64,000 bases of DNA. It comes from Caballeronia sp. LZ062 (GTDB lineage: Bacteria; Pseudomonadota; Gammaproteobacteria; Burkholderiales; Burkholderiaceae). Shown piece by piece: positions 17,227 to 26,294 of the stretch. The stretch lies in contig NZ_JARTWB010000002.1 of assembly GCF_031450785.1 (NCBI RefSeq), positions 2,046,001 to 2,110,000 on the forward strand, given 5' to 3'. The notes beneath the pieces are model-generated. The model ran no database searches, had not been told where the DNA came from, and saw nothing but the letters and a program-made list of their open reading frames with translations. The position numbers were made by a program, and so were the translations under genes. Numbering within the stretch: the stretch's first letter is position 1; each line of letters opens with the position of its first letter.

Positions 17227-17778
17227 TCAATGCCGCCCGCCGCCCTCCGCCTCCGAACGCGATGTCGTCACCACGGTGCCGTCCGGGCCGAAGTGCGCAT
17301 TGAACATGGCGTCGCGATTAACGCCGTCTTCGAGCCAATGCCAACTCCACACGCGTTCCTGCTTCAGGCGATATTCGGCCACCGTCGTCGGTTTGCCGAG
17401 CAGACGGCGCACTTCGTCCTGCGTCATGCCCGGCCGTACCTTCGCGATGTTCTCGGCGGTCAGCACCTGCGTGACCGAGACGAGCAGGCCATCGGAATCG
17501 AGATCGACCATGTACGTGTTCGTGCCTGCCGGCCCGCGCGGATATTCCAGGCGCTTGGAGCCGTCCGTGTAGGTGCGTTCGGTTTCCGGCTCGCCCATTT
17601 GTTTGCGGATCTGCGCCTCGTTCGTGACGCCCGGTTTGAGGTCTTTCAGCAGCAGCGCGTCCGGCTTCACCGAGTTGAAAAACGAGCTGAGCTTGTTCAT
17701 CGCTTCTCCGCTCTGCTGCTGGTCGCAACCCGCAAGCAGCGAGGCCGCGACCAACGCGGCGCACACCATTCTGTTCAT
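17227..17778 (-). CDS. SmpA/OmlA (BamE-like) family lipoprotein
   Basis: Predicted outer-membrane lipoprotein of 183 residues. The start at 17778 (MNRMVCAALVAASLLAGC) has an ideal GGGAG site and gives a signal peptide with lipobox LLAGC. Two BamE-like halves are visible: LLKDLKPGVTNEAQIRKQMGEPETE and IAKVRPGMTQDEVRRLLGKPTTVAEYRL, each the start of an SmpA/OmlA-type alpha/beta fold. BamE itself is about 110 residues with one such domain, so this is a double-domain relative and not the BAM subunit proper. The gene begins 14 bp after the NlpD-like gene ends, suggesting joint expression with an envelope protein. Confidence 0.82.
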   Translation of the reverse strand: MNRMVCAALVAASLLAGCDQQQSGEAMNKLSSFFNSVKPDALLLKDLKPGVTNEAQIRKQMGEPETERTYTDGSKRLEYPRGPAGTNTYMVDLDSDGLLVSVTQVLTAENIAKVRPGMTQDEVRRLLGKPTTVAEYRLKQERVWSWHWLEDGVNRDAMFNAHFGPDGTVVTTSRSEAEGGGRH

Positions 17779-17792
17779 ACGGCTCCCTCGCA

Positions 17793-18722
17793 TCAACTGC
17801 CCGCGCCCAGCAGCGGCACCGGATCGACGGCGGCGCCCGCCTTCCTGATCTCGAAATGCAACACCGGCGATCCGCTCGGGCCGGTGCCCATGTCGGCGAT
17901 GGTCGCGCCCTGCTTGACCGTATCGCCCTCGCGCACGAGCAGCTTGTCGTTGTACGCGTAGGCCGTCAGAAAGTCATTGCTATGCCGGACGATGATCATG
18001 CGCCCGTAAGACCGCAATCCGCTTCCCGCGTACACCACTTTGCCCGGCGCGGCCGCTTTCACGGGCTCGCCGACCTTCCCCGCGATGTCGATGCCCTTGC
18101 TGCCGCTCGCGCCGAAGCCGCGCACGATTTCGCCCTTTGCCGGCCATGCGAACGTGCCTTTTCCCGCCGACGCCGTGCTCGCCGGCGCTTCGCTGCTTCT
18201 GGCGGCGGGCTTCTCGGTAGCCTTCTCGGCGGATTTTTCGGCGGGCTTCTCGGCCGCCGGCTTGCCGGGCGTCGGCAGCAGCGGAGGTAGATTCTTTCCT
18301 GACGATACCGACGCCGCAGCCGACGCGGACGCACCCGGCGGCACGACGCGCAGCACCTGCCCGACGTTGACCTGTTTGCTCTCGGGAAGACTGTTCCATG
18401 CGGCCAGATCGGCCGGCTTTTGCTTGTACTGGCGCGAGATGCCGTAGAGCGTATCGCCCGGCTTCACGCGGTAGAAGCCCGCGTCGACGGGCGCGAGCGC
18501 CGTCGCAGCCGGCGCGGCTGCAACCGGCGCCGTGCTCACCGGCGCACTCACGATGACAGGCGGCGGCGCAATCGAATTGTCGACGATCGGCGCAGGCGTG
18601 CGCGGCGTCGACGTACATCCTGCGAGACCTGCCGTGACGGCCGCGGCGACCCCGAGACTCGCGATGACCGCCCGAGTGCGCGGTCCAATGACGACTGTGT
18701 GCTTCGACTCCAACTTTCCCAT
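17793..18722 (-). CDS. NlpD-like LysM/LytM lipoprotein
   Basis: Lipoprotein of 309 residues: basic N-terminus, hydrophobic segment and lipobox GLAGC with Cys36; Pro/Ala linker; LysM domain (about 83-127, FYRVKPGDTLYGISRQYKQ); a low-complexity linker with KPAEKSAEKATEK; and a C-terminal LytM (M23) domain (about 193-305). In the LytM domain the first zinc His is replaced (SKGIDIAG) while the late LHFEIR motif remains, as in NlpD, which activates the amidase AmiC instead of cutting peptidoglycan. It should therefore be a regulator of septal peptidoglycan splitting. It is not next to rpoS here, so it may be a second NlpD paralogue. Confidence 0.85.
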   Translation of the reverse strand: MGKLESKHTVVIGPRTRAVIASLGVAAAVTAGLAGCTSTPRTPAPIVDNSIAPPPVIVSAPVSTAPVAAAPAATALAPVDAGFYRVKPGDTLYGISRQYKQKPADLAAWNSLPESKQVNVGQVLRVVPPGASASAAASVSSGKNLPPLLPTPGKPAAEKPAEKSAEKATEKPAARSSEAPASTASAGKGTFAWPAKGEIVRGFGASGSKGIDIAGKVGEPVKAAAPGKVVYAGSGLRSYGRMIIVRHSNDFLTAYAYNDKLLVREGDTVKQGATIADMGTGPSGSPVLHFEIRKAGAAVDPVPLLGAGS

Positions 18723-18777
18723 GCTCTTGTCTTGATCTATTGCAACGCTCTTTGATTTTCCGCCGCCAGCCGCCGCG

Positions 18778-18963
18778 CTAACACACGGTCAAGCCCACGC
18801 CGTACACCGAAGTACCGACACATCCGACGATACCGCAACCCGGCAACAGCACAAGCGCCAGTCCGCATATCGCGATGACCGCAAGCCGCGAGCCGCGCTG
18901 GCACAGACACAGGCGCAGGCGCATCGCCTGCCGTTCAGACGAACTTCCGACAGCATAAGACAT
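18778..18963 (-). CDS. Possible small lipoprotein or membrane peptide
   Basis: Open frame of 61 codons. From the internal ATG at 18924 it would read MRLRLCLCQRGSRLAVIAICGLALVLLPGC, a plausible signal peptide with lipobox LPGC, followed by a short Gly/Cys/Val-rich tail. No good ribosome site is seen for either start. I recognise no family. It may be real but is short and unsupported otherwise. Confidence 0.4.
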   Translation of the reverse strand: MSYAVGSSSERQAMRLRLCLCQRGSRLAVIAICGLALVLLPGCGIVGCVGTSVYGVGLTVC

Positions 18964-19240
18964 TACAGAATCCAGATCCCCAGGTCAGCCGAGAAGACAC
19001 TTTAGGTGAAACTCAGCGCGATCCTTTGGGATTCTAAATTTTTCACGATTCTGCTCGCCCGCTCCGCTCATGTCATCACGTGCCATACGTCTGCTGGCCA
19101 ATCGGACAACGCCGCCGATAATCACAATCCTTGACAGTTTGCGCGCTTTTGCCACCGCACTTTCGGCTACATTCACGGCGCTCGAAAGCAGGAGCCTCCT
19201 GCAGTCCTGCACTTTCACCCTTTTCGCGGAGTACTAGCGC

Positions 19241-19501
19241 ATGCAAATCTTGCATCATGGAATCATCGTCAGCCTGCTCATCGGCGGCATCGCGGGCTGG
19301 CTCGCCGGCCTCATCATGAACGGCACGGGCTTCGGCGTGTTCGTGGACATTCTCGTGGGCATCGTCGGCGGCGTGCTCGGCAACTGGCTCTTCGGCGTGC
19401 TCGGCATCTCGCTCGGCGGCGGTCTGCTCGGTTCGCTGCTGACGGCCGTGATCGGCGCGGTGGTGCTGCTTTTCATCATCCGCCTCTTCCGGCGCGCATA
19501 A
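19241..19501 (+). CDS. GlsB/YeaQ/YmgE family membrane protein
   Basis: Small inner-membrane protein of 86 residues of the transglycosylase-associated (GlsB/YeaQ/YmgE) family, usually induced by stress. Three hydrophobic Gly-rich helices are clear: IIVSLLIGGIAGWLAGLIM, the FVDILVGIVGGVLGNWLF segment with its typical G-G-x-L-G-N-W-L pattern, and LLTAVIGAVVLLFIIRLF, ending in a basic RRA. GGAG lies 9-10 nt before the ATG. Function of the family is not settled despite its name. It converges with the DedA gene. Confidence 0.9.
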   Translation: MQILHHGIIVSLLIGGIAGWLAGLIMNGTGFGVFVDILVGIVGGVLGNWLFGVLGISLGGGLLGSLLTAVIGAVVLLFIIRLFRRA

Positions 19502-19516
19502 CGAGCGCATCGGCAC

Positions 19517-19557
19517 GACGGGCCGCGCGTCTCCGTTCTAAGAAGCGCAGGCCCGTC
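19517..19557. other. Inverted repeat between convergent genes
   Basis: GACGGGCC (19517-19524) and GGCCCGTC (19550-19557) can pair around a 25-nt loop between the ends of the YeaQ-like and DedA genes. No U-run follows on either strand, so a role in ending transcription is uncertain. Confidence 0.35.
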
Positions 19558-19576
19558 CAACGTTCTTACTCCGCAC

Positions 19577-20236
19577 TCACACCTTCGAGCCGCGACGGCT
19601 CATTTTCCACAGCGCGCCCAGCGCGATCGGCACGATGGCCGCTCCGATCCCGACCAGCACGATCACGTTCAGATACTGCCGGATGAACGGAATGTTGCCG
19701 AAGAAGTAGCCGAGCAGCACGAGAATCAGCACCCAAAAGGCCGCGCCCAGAATGTTGAAGAGCTGGAAACGCGTGGCGTTCATCGCGGACGCGCCCGCCA
19801 CGAACGGCGCGAACGTGCGCACGACAGGCACGAAACGCGCGATCACGATCGTCTTGCCGCCGTGGCGCTCGTAGAAGTTATGCGTCTTTTGCAGCGCCGC
19901 GCGGTCGAGAAACCGCTCCAGCACCGGAATATTCGTGTCGAACACCTTGGGGCCGATGGCGCGCCCGATCCAGTAGTTCACCGTGTTTCCCGCGACGGCC
20001 GCGACCAGCAGCAGCACGATGAGCGCGCCGAGATCCATCTCGTGCGTGGCCGCGAACGCGCCGCCGATAAAGAGCAGCGAATCGCCCGGCAGGAACGGGA
20101 ACACCACGAGTCCTGTTTCGCAGAATACGATGAGGAACAGCACGGCATACACCCATCCGCCGTACGCGTGGATGAAGTCACCGAGCGATTTGTCGATGTG
20201 CAGGATAAGTCCCAGAAAATGCAGCAGCGTGTCCAA
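19577..20236 (-). CDS. DedA family membrane protein
   Basis: Inner-membrane protein of 219 residues, DedA/VTT family; members act in undecaprenyl-phosphate or other lipid recycling and membrane energetics. Key parts: the FCETGLVVFPFLPGDSLLFIGGAFA re-entrant motif (about 38-62, with Glu and Asp), GNTVNYWIGRAIG, and HGGKTIVIARFVPVVRTFAPFVAGASAM (about 125-152) with the two conserved Arg. The family start MDTLLHFLG requires a TTG codon at 20236, supported by AGGA six nt upstream. Divergent from mutL by 168 bp. Confidence 0.9.
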   Translation of the reverse strand: MDTLLHFLGLILHIDKSLGDFIHAYGGWVYAVLFLIVFCETGLVVFPFLPGDSLLFIGGAFAATHEMDLGALIVLLLVAAVAGNTVNYWIGRAIGPKVFDTNIPVLERFLDRAALQKTHNFYERHGGKTIVIARFVPVVRTFAPFVAGASAMNATRFQLFNILGAAFWVLILVLLGYFFGNIPFIRQYLNVIVLVGIGAAIVPIALGALWKMSRRGSKV

Positions 20237-20392
20237 AACCTTTCCTCGAAAAAGTGAGCCGGCAAGAAGCGCAGGGTCGCGCCATGATACCGAAGTGACC
20301 CGGCGCGTCGGTTAAAAAGCGCGCATCGAAACGCCATTTCGCAACGCATTGTCGGAACGATGCGCCCGCGCGAGCCGCCGGATGCGAATGGC

Positions 20393-20404
20393 TATAATTT
20401 CGCC
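20393..20404 (+). promoter_or_regulatory. TATAAT -10 element immediately before mutL
   Basis: A perfect TATAAT (20393-20398) is followed by only six bases before the mutL ATG. If used, transcription would start at or next to the A of ATG, giving a leaderless message. No TTGACA-like -35 is seen 17 bp upstream, and there is no ribosome site, which fits leaderless translation. Confidence 0.45.
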
Positions 20405-22339
20405 ATGGCCGATCTCAACGAACCTTCCGCCGGCGCTCCGACCGCCGCCGCCGCGCGCCGTTCGCGCGCCATCGCTCCGCTTCCCGACCAGCTCATCAGC
20501 CAGATTGCCGCCGGCGAAGTCGTCGAGCGGCCGGCGTCCGTGGTTAAGGAACTGCTCGAAAACGCGCTGGATGCCGGCGCGCGGAGCGTTCGCGTGACGC
20601 TCGACGAAGGCGGCGTGAAACGCATCGTGATTGCCGACGACGGCTGCGGCATGCCTCCCGACGAACTCCCGCTCGCGCTCATGCGGCACGCGACGAGCAA
20701 GATCCGCTCGCTCGCCGATCTCGAAGCTGTCGCCACGCTCGGTTTTCGCGGCGAAGCGATTGCCTCGATTGCATCGGTGGCGGAACTGTTCATCACGAGC
20801 CGCACGGAAGACTGCGCGCACGCCACACGCATCGACGCGCAAACGGGCGTCATCTCGCCGGCGGCAGGCACGGTCGGCACGACCATCGACGTGCGCGAGC
20901 TTTACTTCAACACGCCCGCGCGCCGAAAGTTCCTGAAAAGCGAGCAAACCGAGCTTGGCCATTGTCTGGAAGTGATTCGCCGCGTGGCGCTCGCGCGGCC
21001 GGACGTCGCCATTTCAGTGATGCACAACGGCAAGGCCGTCGAACACTGGAACGCGAGCGATCCGGCCACGCGCGTCGCGAAGATTCTCGGCGAGGTCTTC
21101 GAGACGTCGCATCTGCCGCTGGACGAACGCGCCGGGCCGCTCGCGGTGTACGGTTGCGCGGGCCTGCCGACCGCCAGCCGCGGACGCGCGGACCAGCAAT
21201 ACTTCTTCGTGAACGGCCGCTTCGTGCGCGACAAGCTGCTCACCCATGCGGTTCGCGCCGCGTATGAAGACGTGCTGCACGGCAACCGCTATCCGGCATA
21301 CGTGCTGTTTCTCGACCTGCCGCCCGAATCGGTGGACGTGAACGTGCATCCGTCGAAAATCGAAGTGCGTTTTCGCGATTCCCGTTCGATTCATCAGTAC
21401 GTGTTCCACGCCGTTCAGCGGGCGCTCGCGCGCCATGCGGGCGCGTCGCCGGAGACGACGTCGGGCGGGCACGCGGCGCAGCTCGAACCGAACGGGCCGG
21501 CCTCGTTCAGCGCGCGGCCTGTCGCGAGCGCCGGATCGTTAGCCAAGAACGAGAACGGCACGACGTGGATGCGCCAGTCGCGCATGATGCAAGGCACGCT
21601 GCCCGTCGCGCAGCCGCTCGCGCTCTACGATGCGTTGTTCGGGCGCAAGGACGCCGGCGCGACGGCGGCGTCCGACGAAGCGGCATCGCCCGCCGTCGCG
21701 TGGGCCAACGACAGCGCGCCCGCCTACGCCGCCGCGAGCCACGCACACGCCGACGAGCAGCCGCTCGGCTTCGCCGTCGGGCAGATTCACGGCATCTACG
21801 TGCTCGCGCAGAACGCGCGCGGGCTCGTCATCGTGGACATGCACGCCGCGCACGAACGCATTCTGTACGAGCAGTTCAAGCACGCGCTCGCGGACCGGTC
21901 CATCGCCGTGCAGCCGCTGCTTATTCCCGTCTCGATGACGGCGGACCCGGTCGAAATAGGCATCGTCGATGAAGAGCGCGAGACGCTCGACGCGCTCGGC
22001 TTCGACCTCGCGGTGCTCTCGCCGACGTCCATCGCGATTCGCGCGGTGCCCGCGCTGCTGAAGGACGCGGACCTCGCCGCGCTCGCCCGCGCCGTGCTCG
22101 CCGACCTGCACGCCTACGGCGGATCGCGCGTGCTCACCGAGCGCCAGCACGAACTGCTCGGCACGCTCGCGTGCCATCACGCGGTGCGCGCGAATCGGCG
22201 TCTCACGCTCGACGAGATGAACGCCCTCCTGCGTCAGATGGAAGCCACCGAACGCGCCGACCAATGCAATCACGGCCGCCCGACGTGGTATCAACTGACG
22301 CTCGCGGACCTCGACCGCCTTTTCATGCGCGGACAATGA
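20405..22339 (+). CDS. mutL: DNA mismatch repair protein MutL (endonuclease type)
   Basis: Mismatch repair ATPase of 644 residues. The GHKL ATPase domain has [49 protein letters not shown] and [17 protein letters not shown] Pro/Ala-rich linker (about 350-450) leads to the dimerisation domain. There D478-M-H-A-A-H-E484-R-I-L-Y-E489 fits the metal-binding endonuclease motif DQHA(X)2E(X)4E, with ACHHAVRA and CNHGRP (621-626) as the other sites. So this MutL should nick DNA itself, as in Neisseria, and not depend on MutH. I start it at ATG 20405 (MADLNEP). Its stop overlaps the miaA start (ATGA). Confidence 0.97.
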   Translation: MADLNEPSAGAPTAAAARRSRAIAPLPDQLISQIAAGEVVERPASVVKELLENALDAGARSVRVTLDEGGVKRIVIADDGCGMPPDELPLALMRHATSKIRSLADLEAVATLGFRGEAIASIASVAELFITSRTEDCAHATRIDAQTGVISPAAGTVGTTIDVRELYFNTPARRKFLKSEQTELGHCLEVIRRVALARPDVAISVMHNGKAVEHWNASDPATRVAKILGEVFETSHLPLDERAGPLAVYGCAGLPTASRGRADQQYFFVNGRFVRDKLLTHAVRAAYEDVLHGNRYPAYVLFLDLPPESVDVNVHPSKIEVRFRDSRSIHQYVFHAVQRALARHAGASPETTSGGHAAQLEPNGPASFSARPVASAGSLAKNENGTTWMRQSRMMQGTLPVAQPLALYDALFGRKDAGATAASDEAASPAVAWANDSAPAYAAASHAHADEQPLGFAVGQIHGIYVLAQNARGLVIVDMHAAHERILYEQFKHALADRSIAVQPLLIPVSMTADPVEIGIVDEERETLDALGFDLAVLSPTSIAIRAVPALLKDADLAALARAVLADLHAYGGSRVLTERQHELLGTLACHHAVRANRRLTLDEMNALLRQMEATERADQCNHGRPTWYQLTLADLDRLFMRGQ

Positions 22340-23292
22340 GTAATTCTTTGCAGGTGGCCTGTCTGCTCGGGCCGACGGCGTCGGGCAAGACGGCGGCGGC
22401 GCTCGCGTTCGCGGCGGCCTCGGCGCGGCCTGTGGAAATCGTGAGCGTGGACTCGGCGCTGGTCTATCGCGAAATGGATATCGGCACTGCCAAGCCCAGC
22501 GTGGCCGAGCGCGCCGCCGCGCCGCATCATCTGATCGATATCATTGACCCGGCCGACTCGTATTCCGCCGCGCAGTTTCGCGCGGATGCGCTGCGGCTCG
22601 TCGGCGAGATCGTCGCGCGAGGGCACGTGCCGTTGCTGGTCGGCGGAACGATGCTGTACTACAAGGCGCTCACGCAGGGCCTCAACGACCTGCCGCCCGC
22701 CGATCCCGCGGTGCGCGCAACGCTCGACGCCGAGGCCGCGCGCGACGGCTGGCCGGCGCTGCACGCACGGCTCGCAGCGGTCGATCCGCAGACCGCGGCG
22801 CGCCTCGCTCCTAACGATTCGCAGCGCATCCAGCGCGCCCTCGAAATCTACCTGCTGACCGGCCAGCCGATGTCCGCGCTGCTCGCCGCGCCGCGCGTGT
22901 TGAAGCAGGAAGCGCCGTATCGCTTCGTGCCGATCGCGCTCGAACCGTCGGACCGCGCGGTGCTGCACGCGCGCATTGCGGCGCGCTTCGATGCGATGCT
23001 CGCGCACGGTTTCATCGACGAAGTGAAGCGGCTGCGGGCGCGCGGCGATCTGGACGTGTCGATGCCGTCGATGCGCTGCGTCGGCTATCGGCAAGCGTGG
23101 GAATATCTCGACGGCGCCACCGGCTACGAAGAGATGCGCGACAAGGGCATTTTCGCGACGCGGCAGTTGTGCAAGCGCCAGTTGACGTGGCTGCGCGCGA
23201 TGCCGGAGCGCGTCGTGGTGGATTGCTGCGCGCCCGATGCGACGGAGCGCGCGGTCGAAGCGATAAAGAGGAACTGCGAAAGTCCCGAGTAG
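22336..23292 (+). CDS. miaA: tRNA dimethylallyltransferase MiaA
   Basis: Adds a dimethylallyl group to A37 of tRNAs that read UNN codons, the substrate later methylthiolated by MiaB (also in this window at 44319). The 318-residue protein has P-loop GPTASGKT at 12-19, [20 protein letters not shown] (the DSxQxYxxxxIGTAKP motif with a Leu replacing the middle residue), HHLIDIIDP, and the [11 protein letters not shown] segment. The ATG at 22336 shares four bases with the mutL stop, so the two genes are translationally coupled. Confidence 0.97.
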   Translation: MSNSLQVACLLGPTASGKTAAALAFAAASARPVEIVSVDSALVYREMDIGTAKPSVAERAAAPHHLIDIIDPADSYSAAQFRADALRLVGEIVARGHVPLLVGGTMLYYKALTQGLNDLPPADPAVRATLDAEAARDGWPALHARLAAVDPQTAARLAPNDSQRIQRALEIYLLTGQPMSALLAAPRVLKQEAPYRFVPIALEPSDRAVLHARIAARFDAMLAHGFIDEVKRLRARGDLDVSMPSMRCVGYRQAWEYLDGATGYEEMRDKGIFATRQLCKRQLTWLRAMPERVVVDCCAPDATERAVEAIKRNCESPE

Positions 23293-23434
23293 AGAGGCTG
23301 AAAGCTCGCGGGCCGGCGTAACGAACGCCTATCACGCACGCGGTCGCTCGATGTTGAGCATGCAATGCATCCGGCTATTAAGTCGACTGCCTTTGCGAGT
23401 CGAAACGCATACGCGGCCGGCGCGGCTTGAGAAG

Positions 23435-23460
23435 AAAAAAACCCTCGCGCAACGCGAGGG
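23435..23460 (-). terminator. Terminator of purM
   Basis: CCCTCGCG (23442-23449) pairs with CGCGAGGG (23453-23460) around a 3-nt loop; on the minus strand TTTTTTT follows (23441-23435). It lies 30 bp after the purM stop and may also stop miaA transcripts, where only TTT follows. Confidence 0.92.
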
Positions 23461-23489
23461 TTTCTGTCCCGGAAGGCGACTGGCGACGC

Positions 23490-24545
23490 TTAAATCACCA
23501 CCGTCTGCGCCTCCCCTTCGCGGCTCTCGCGCACGACGCCGATCTTCCAGACCTGCTCGCCCGCCGCCGACAGCAGGCCCATTGCCGCATCCGCGTCCTC
23601 GGCGGCGACGATCACCGCCATGCCGATCCCGCAATTGAACACGCGATGCATTTCCGCATCCGCGACGCCGCCGTGCTTTTGCAGCCAAGCGAAAAGCGGC
23701 GGCAGCGGCCAAGCACGATGGTCCAGTTCGGCCGTCAAGCCCTCGCGCAGCACGCGCGGAATGTTCTCGACAAGCCCGCCGCCCGTGATGTGCGCCATGC
23801 CCTTGACTGCGATGCTCTGCATCGCGGAAAGCAGCGGCTTCACGTAGATGCGCGTGGGCGCCATCAGCGCGTCGGCGAGCGAGCGGCCGTCGAAATCGGC
23901 GTTGAGATCAGGATTCGCGCGCTCGATGATCTTGCGCACGAGCGAATAGCCGTTCGAGTGAATGCCGCTCGACGCCAGCCCGAGCACGACATCGCCCGGA
24001 GCGATGGTGCTGCCGTCGATAATCTTGCTCTTTTCCACCGCGCCGACCGCGAAGCCCGCGAGGTCGTACTCGCCGTCCGGGTACATGCCCGGCATTTCCG
24101 CCGTCTCGCCGCCGATCAGCGCGCAGCCCGCGAACTCGCAGCCCTGCGCGATGCCCTTCACCACGTCCGCGGCAGTGTCCACGTCGAGCTTGCCGCACGC
24201 GAAATAATCGAGGAAAAAGAGCGGTTCCGCGCCCTGCACGAGAATGTCGTTCACGCTCATCGCGACGAGATCCTGGCCGACCGTGTCGTGCCGGTTCAAC
24301 TGAAACGCGAGGCGCAGCTTGGTGCCGACGCCGTCCGTCCCCGACACGAGCACCGGCTCCTTGTACTTCTTCGGCACTTCGAACAGCGCGCCGAATCCGC
24401 CGATGCCGCCCAGCACGCCGTCGCGCAAGGTTTTCTTGGCAAACGGCTTGATCCGGTCGACGAGCGCATCGCCCGCGTCGATGTCGACACCTGCATCGCG
24501 ATACGACAAACCTTGGGCGTCCGGGGCGGATTTCGGTTGATTCAT
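23490..24545 (-). CDS. purM: Phosphoribosylformylglycinamidine cyclo-ligase (AIR synthase)
   Basis: Fifth step of purine synthesis: FGAM to AIR with ATP. The 351-residue protein starts [26 protein letters not shown], the typical family opening, and shows [24 protein letters not shown], the [21 protein letters not shown] dimer segment, [11 protein letters not shown] and [15 protein letters not shown]. The bases before the ATG at 24545 are pyrimidine-rich with no clear ribosome site, yet no better start is seen. A 19-bp dyad lies just upstream. Divergent from hda. Confidence 0.97.
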   Translation of the reverse strand: MNQPKSAPDAQGLSYRDAGVDIDAGDALVDRIKPFAKKTLRDGVLGGIGGFGALFEVPKKYKEPVLVSGTDGVGTKLRLAFQLNRHDTVGQDLVAMSVNDILVQGAEPLFFLDYFACGKLDVDTAADVVKGIAQGCEFAGCALIGGETAEMPGMYPDGEYDLAGFAVGAVEKSKIIDGSTIAPGDVVLGLASSGIHSNGYSLVRKIIERANPDLNADFDGRSLADALMAPTRIYVKPLLSAMQSIAVKGMAHITGGGLVENIPRVLREGLTAELDHRAWPLPPLFAWLQKHGGVADAEMHRVFNCGIGMAVIVAAEDADAAMGLLSAAGEQVWKIGVVRESREGEAQTVVI

Positions 24546-24565
24546 GGGGGGAGAGCGAGAAGGTC

Positions 24566-24584
24566 GGTAAAATGCGATTTTACC
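24566..24584. promoter_or_regulatory. Perfect dyad with TAAAAT in both orientations, before purM
   Basis: GGTAAAAT (24566-24573), GCG, ATTTTACC (24577-24584): an 8+8 palindrome 20 nt upstream of the purM ATG. TAAAAT reads as a -10 hexamer on each strand, but no good -35 is visible. It may be a purM promoter with an overlapping operator. Confidence 0.5.
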
Positions 24585-24780
24585 CGATGATGATCCGAGG
24601 ACGGTCGCCCGGCAGCGTTTCCCGCCGCGCGGCAGCGCCTTTTCGAGACCGAGCGGCGCGACCGGCGAGACGAGCCTGCACGCCGCAGCGCTTGCCGCAG
24701 GCGGCCTCGCGCGCATCGGTGAGAAGACGCCACCTGTTTTCGAGAGAACGCAGCATCCAGCCCGACGACATCCATTCCCC

Positions 24781-25596
24781 GTGCAACGCCAACTGACGCT
24801 CGACCTGGGCACCCCGCCGCCCGCCACCTTCGACAATTTCTTCGCCGCCGGCAACCACGAACTGGTCACGCGGTTGCGCGAGCTCGAAGGCGCGCTCGCG
24901 GCCGGACCGGTCGCGGACCGCACGTTCTATGTCTGGGGCGAGCCCGGCAGCGGGCGCAGTCATCTGCTGCACGCGCTGGTCTACGAAGCCGGCAGCCGCG
25001 CGCGTTACCTGAGCCCGCAGAGCGCGTTGCACGCGTTCGGCTTCGATCCGCAAGTCGCGCTCTACGCCGTCGACGACTGCGACCGCCTTTCGCCCGCGCA
25101 GCAAATCGCGCTCTTCAATCTCTTCAACGAAGTGCGCGCGTATCCGGCGAGCGCGCTCGTCGCCACCGGCAACGCCGCGCCGATGACGCTCGCCGTGCGT
25201 GAAGACCTGCGCACGCGTCTGGGCTGGGGCCTCGTCTTCCATCTGCTGCCGCTTTCCGACGAAGCGAAGGTGTCCGTGCTCAAACACGCGGCACACGAGC
25301 GCGGCATCGTGCTCGCAGAGGACGTCCCTGCTTATCTGCTCACGCATTTTCGCCGTGACATGCCGAGCCTGATGGCGCTCTTCGACGATCTCGACCGCTT
25401 CTCGCTCGAACAGAAGCGCAGAGTCACGCGCGCGCTTTTGCGCTCGATGCTCTCGCAGACCGGGCGCGTGACGCCGCTCGTGGCCGTGACGCCGGATACG
25501 CCGCAGGACGCGGACGGCGACGAACGCGCCGCCCCGCTTGCCGGCGCGCCCGACGCCGACGCCGCACCGGACAACGTTCCTACCCGCTTCAAGTAG
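24781..25596 (+). CDS. hda: DnaA regulatory inactivator Hda
   Basis: AAA+ protein of the DnaA family that, bound to the sliding clamp, makes DnaA hydrolyse its ATP and so prevents re-initiation of replication. The N-terminal QRQLTLDLG is the clamp-binding motif. The Walker A loop is GEPGSGRSH with Arg in place of Lys, as in other Hda proteins. [25 protein letters not shown] is the Walker B region and [19 protein letters not shown] the sensor region. Length 271, longer than E. coli (about 233-248) because of an acidic Ala/Pro tail of some 40 residues. The start is GTG. First gene of the run to panB. Confidence 0.93.
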   Translation: MQRQLTLDLGTPPPATFDNFFAAGNHELVTRLRELEGALAAGPVADRTFYVWGEPGSGRSHLLHALVYEAGSRARYLSPQSALHAFGFDPQVALYAVDDCDRLSPAQQIALFNLFNEVRAYPASALVATGNAAPMTLAVREDLRTRLGWGLVFHLLPLSDEAKVSVLKHAAHERGIVLAEDVPAYLLTHFRRDMPSLMALFDDLDRFSLEQKRRVTRALLRSMLSQTGRVTPLVAVTPDTPQDADGDERAAPLAGAPDADAAPDNVPTRFK

Positions 25597-25607
25597 AATG
25601 CGCTCCC

Positions 25608-26294
25608 ATGAACCTTGCCCTCTTCGATCTCGACCACACGCTCCTTCCCACCGACAGCGACCACGAATGGGGCCGCTTCATGGTGAAGCTCGGCATCGTC
25701 GACGCGACTGAATTCACGCGTCAGAACGACGCCTTCTATGCCGACTACAAGGCGGGCGTGCTCGACATCAACGCGTATCTGCACGCCATGCTCGCGCCGC
25801 TCGCGAAGTACTCGCGTGAGCAGCTCGCCGACTGGCACGCGCAGTTCATGCGCGAGGTCATCAATCCGCACATCGTGCCGGCCGCAGTGACGCTCGTGCG
25901 CGAGCATCAGGACAACGGCGACCTGTGCTGCCTCGTGACCGCGACGAACGCGTTCATCACCGCGCCGATCGCGGAAGCCTTCGGCATCGAAACGCTGATC
26001 GCGTGCGAAGTCGAAACCGTCGGCGATCATCCGCAAGGCGCCTTCACCGGCAGGCCGCGCGGCACGCCGAGTTATCGCGAAGGCAAGATCGTGCGCGTGG
26101 AAGAATGGCTCGCGTCGCTCGGCAAGACGCTCGGCGACTTCAAGCGCAGCTACTTTTATAGCGACTCGCATAACGACATCCCGCTGCTCGAGCGCGTCAC
26201 GGACCCCATCGCCACGAATCCGGACGACACCCTGCGCGCGCATGCGCAAGCCAAAGGCTGGCGCATCCTGAACCTCTTCGATACACGTGATTAA
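25608..26294 (+). CDS. HAD-IB family phosphatase (SerB-like fold)
   Basis: Haloacid dehalogenase-type phosphatase of 228 residues. Motif I is FDLDHTL with nucleophile Asp7 and acid/base Asp9; motif II LVTATN near 107; motif III Lys in GKIVRVEEW; motif IV YSDSHNDIPLL. The layout with an alpha-helical cap between motifs I and II is that of the phosphoserine phosphatase-like subfamily IB. Substrate is not known; it need not be phosphoserine. A TAGAAT (25594-25599) lies only eight bases before the ATG. The last 8 nt overlap pcnB. Confidence 0.88.
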   Translation: MNLALFDLDHTLLPTDSDHEWGRFMVKLGIVDATEFTRQNDAFYADYKAGVLDINAYLHAMLAPLAKYSREQLADWHAQFMREVINPHIVPAAVTLVREHQDNGDLCCLVTATNAFITAPIAEAFGIETLIACEVETVGDHPQGAFTGRPRGTPSYREGKIVRVEEWLASLGKTLGDFKRSYFYSDSHNDIPLLERVTDPIATNPDDTLRAHAQAKGWRILNLFDTRD

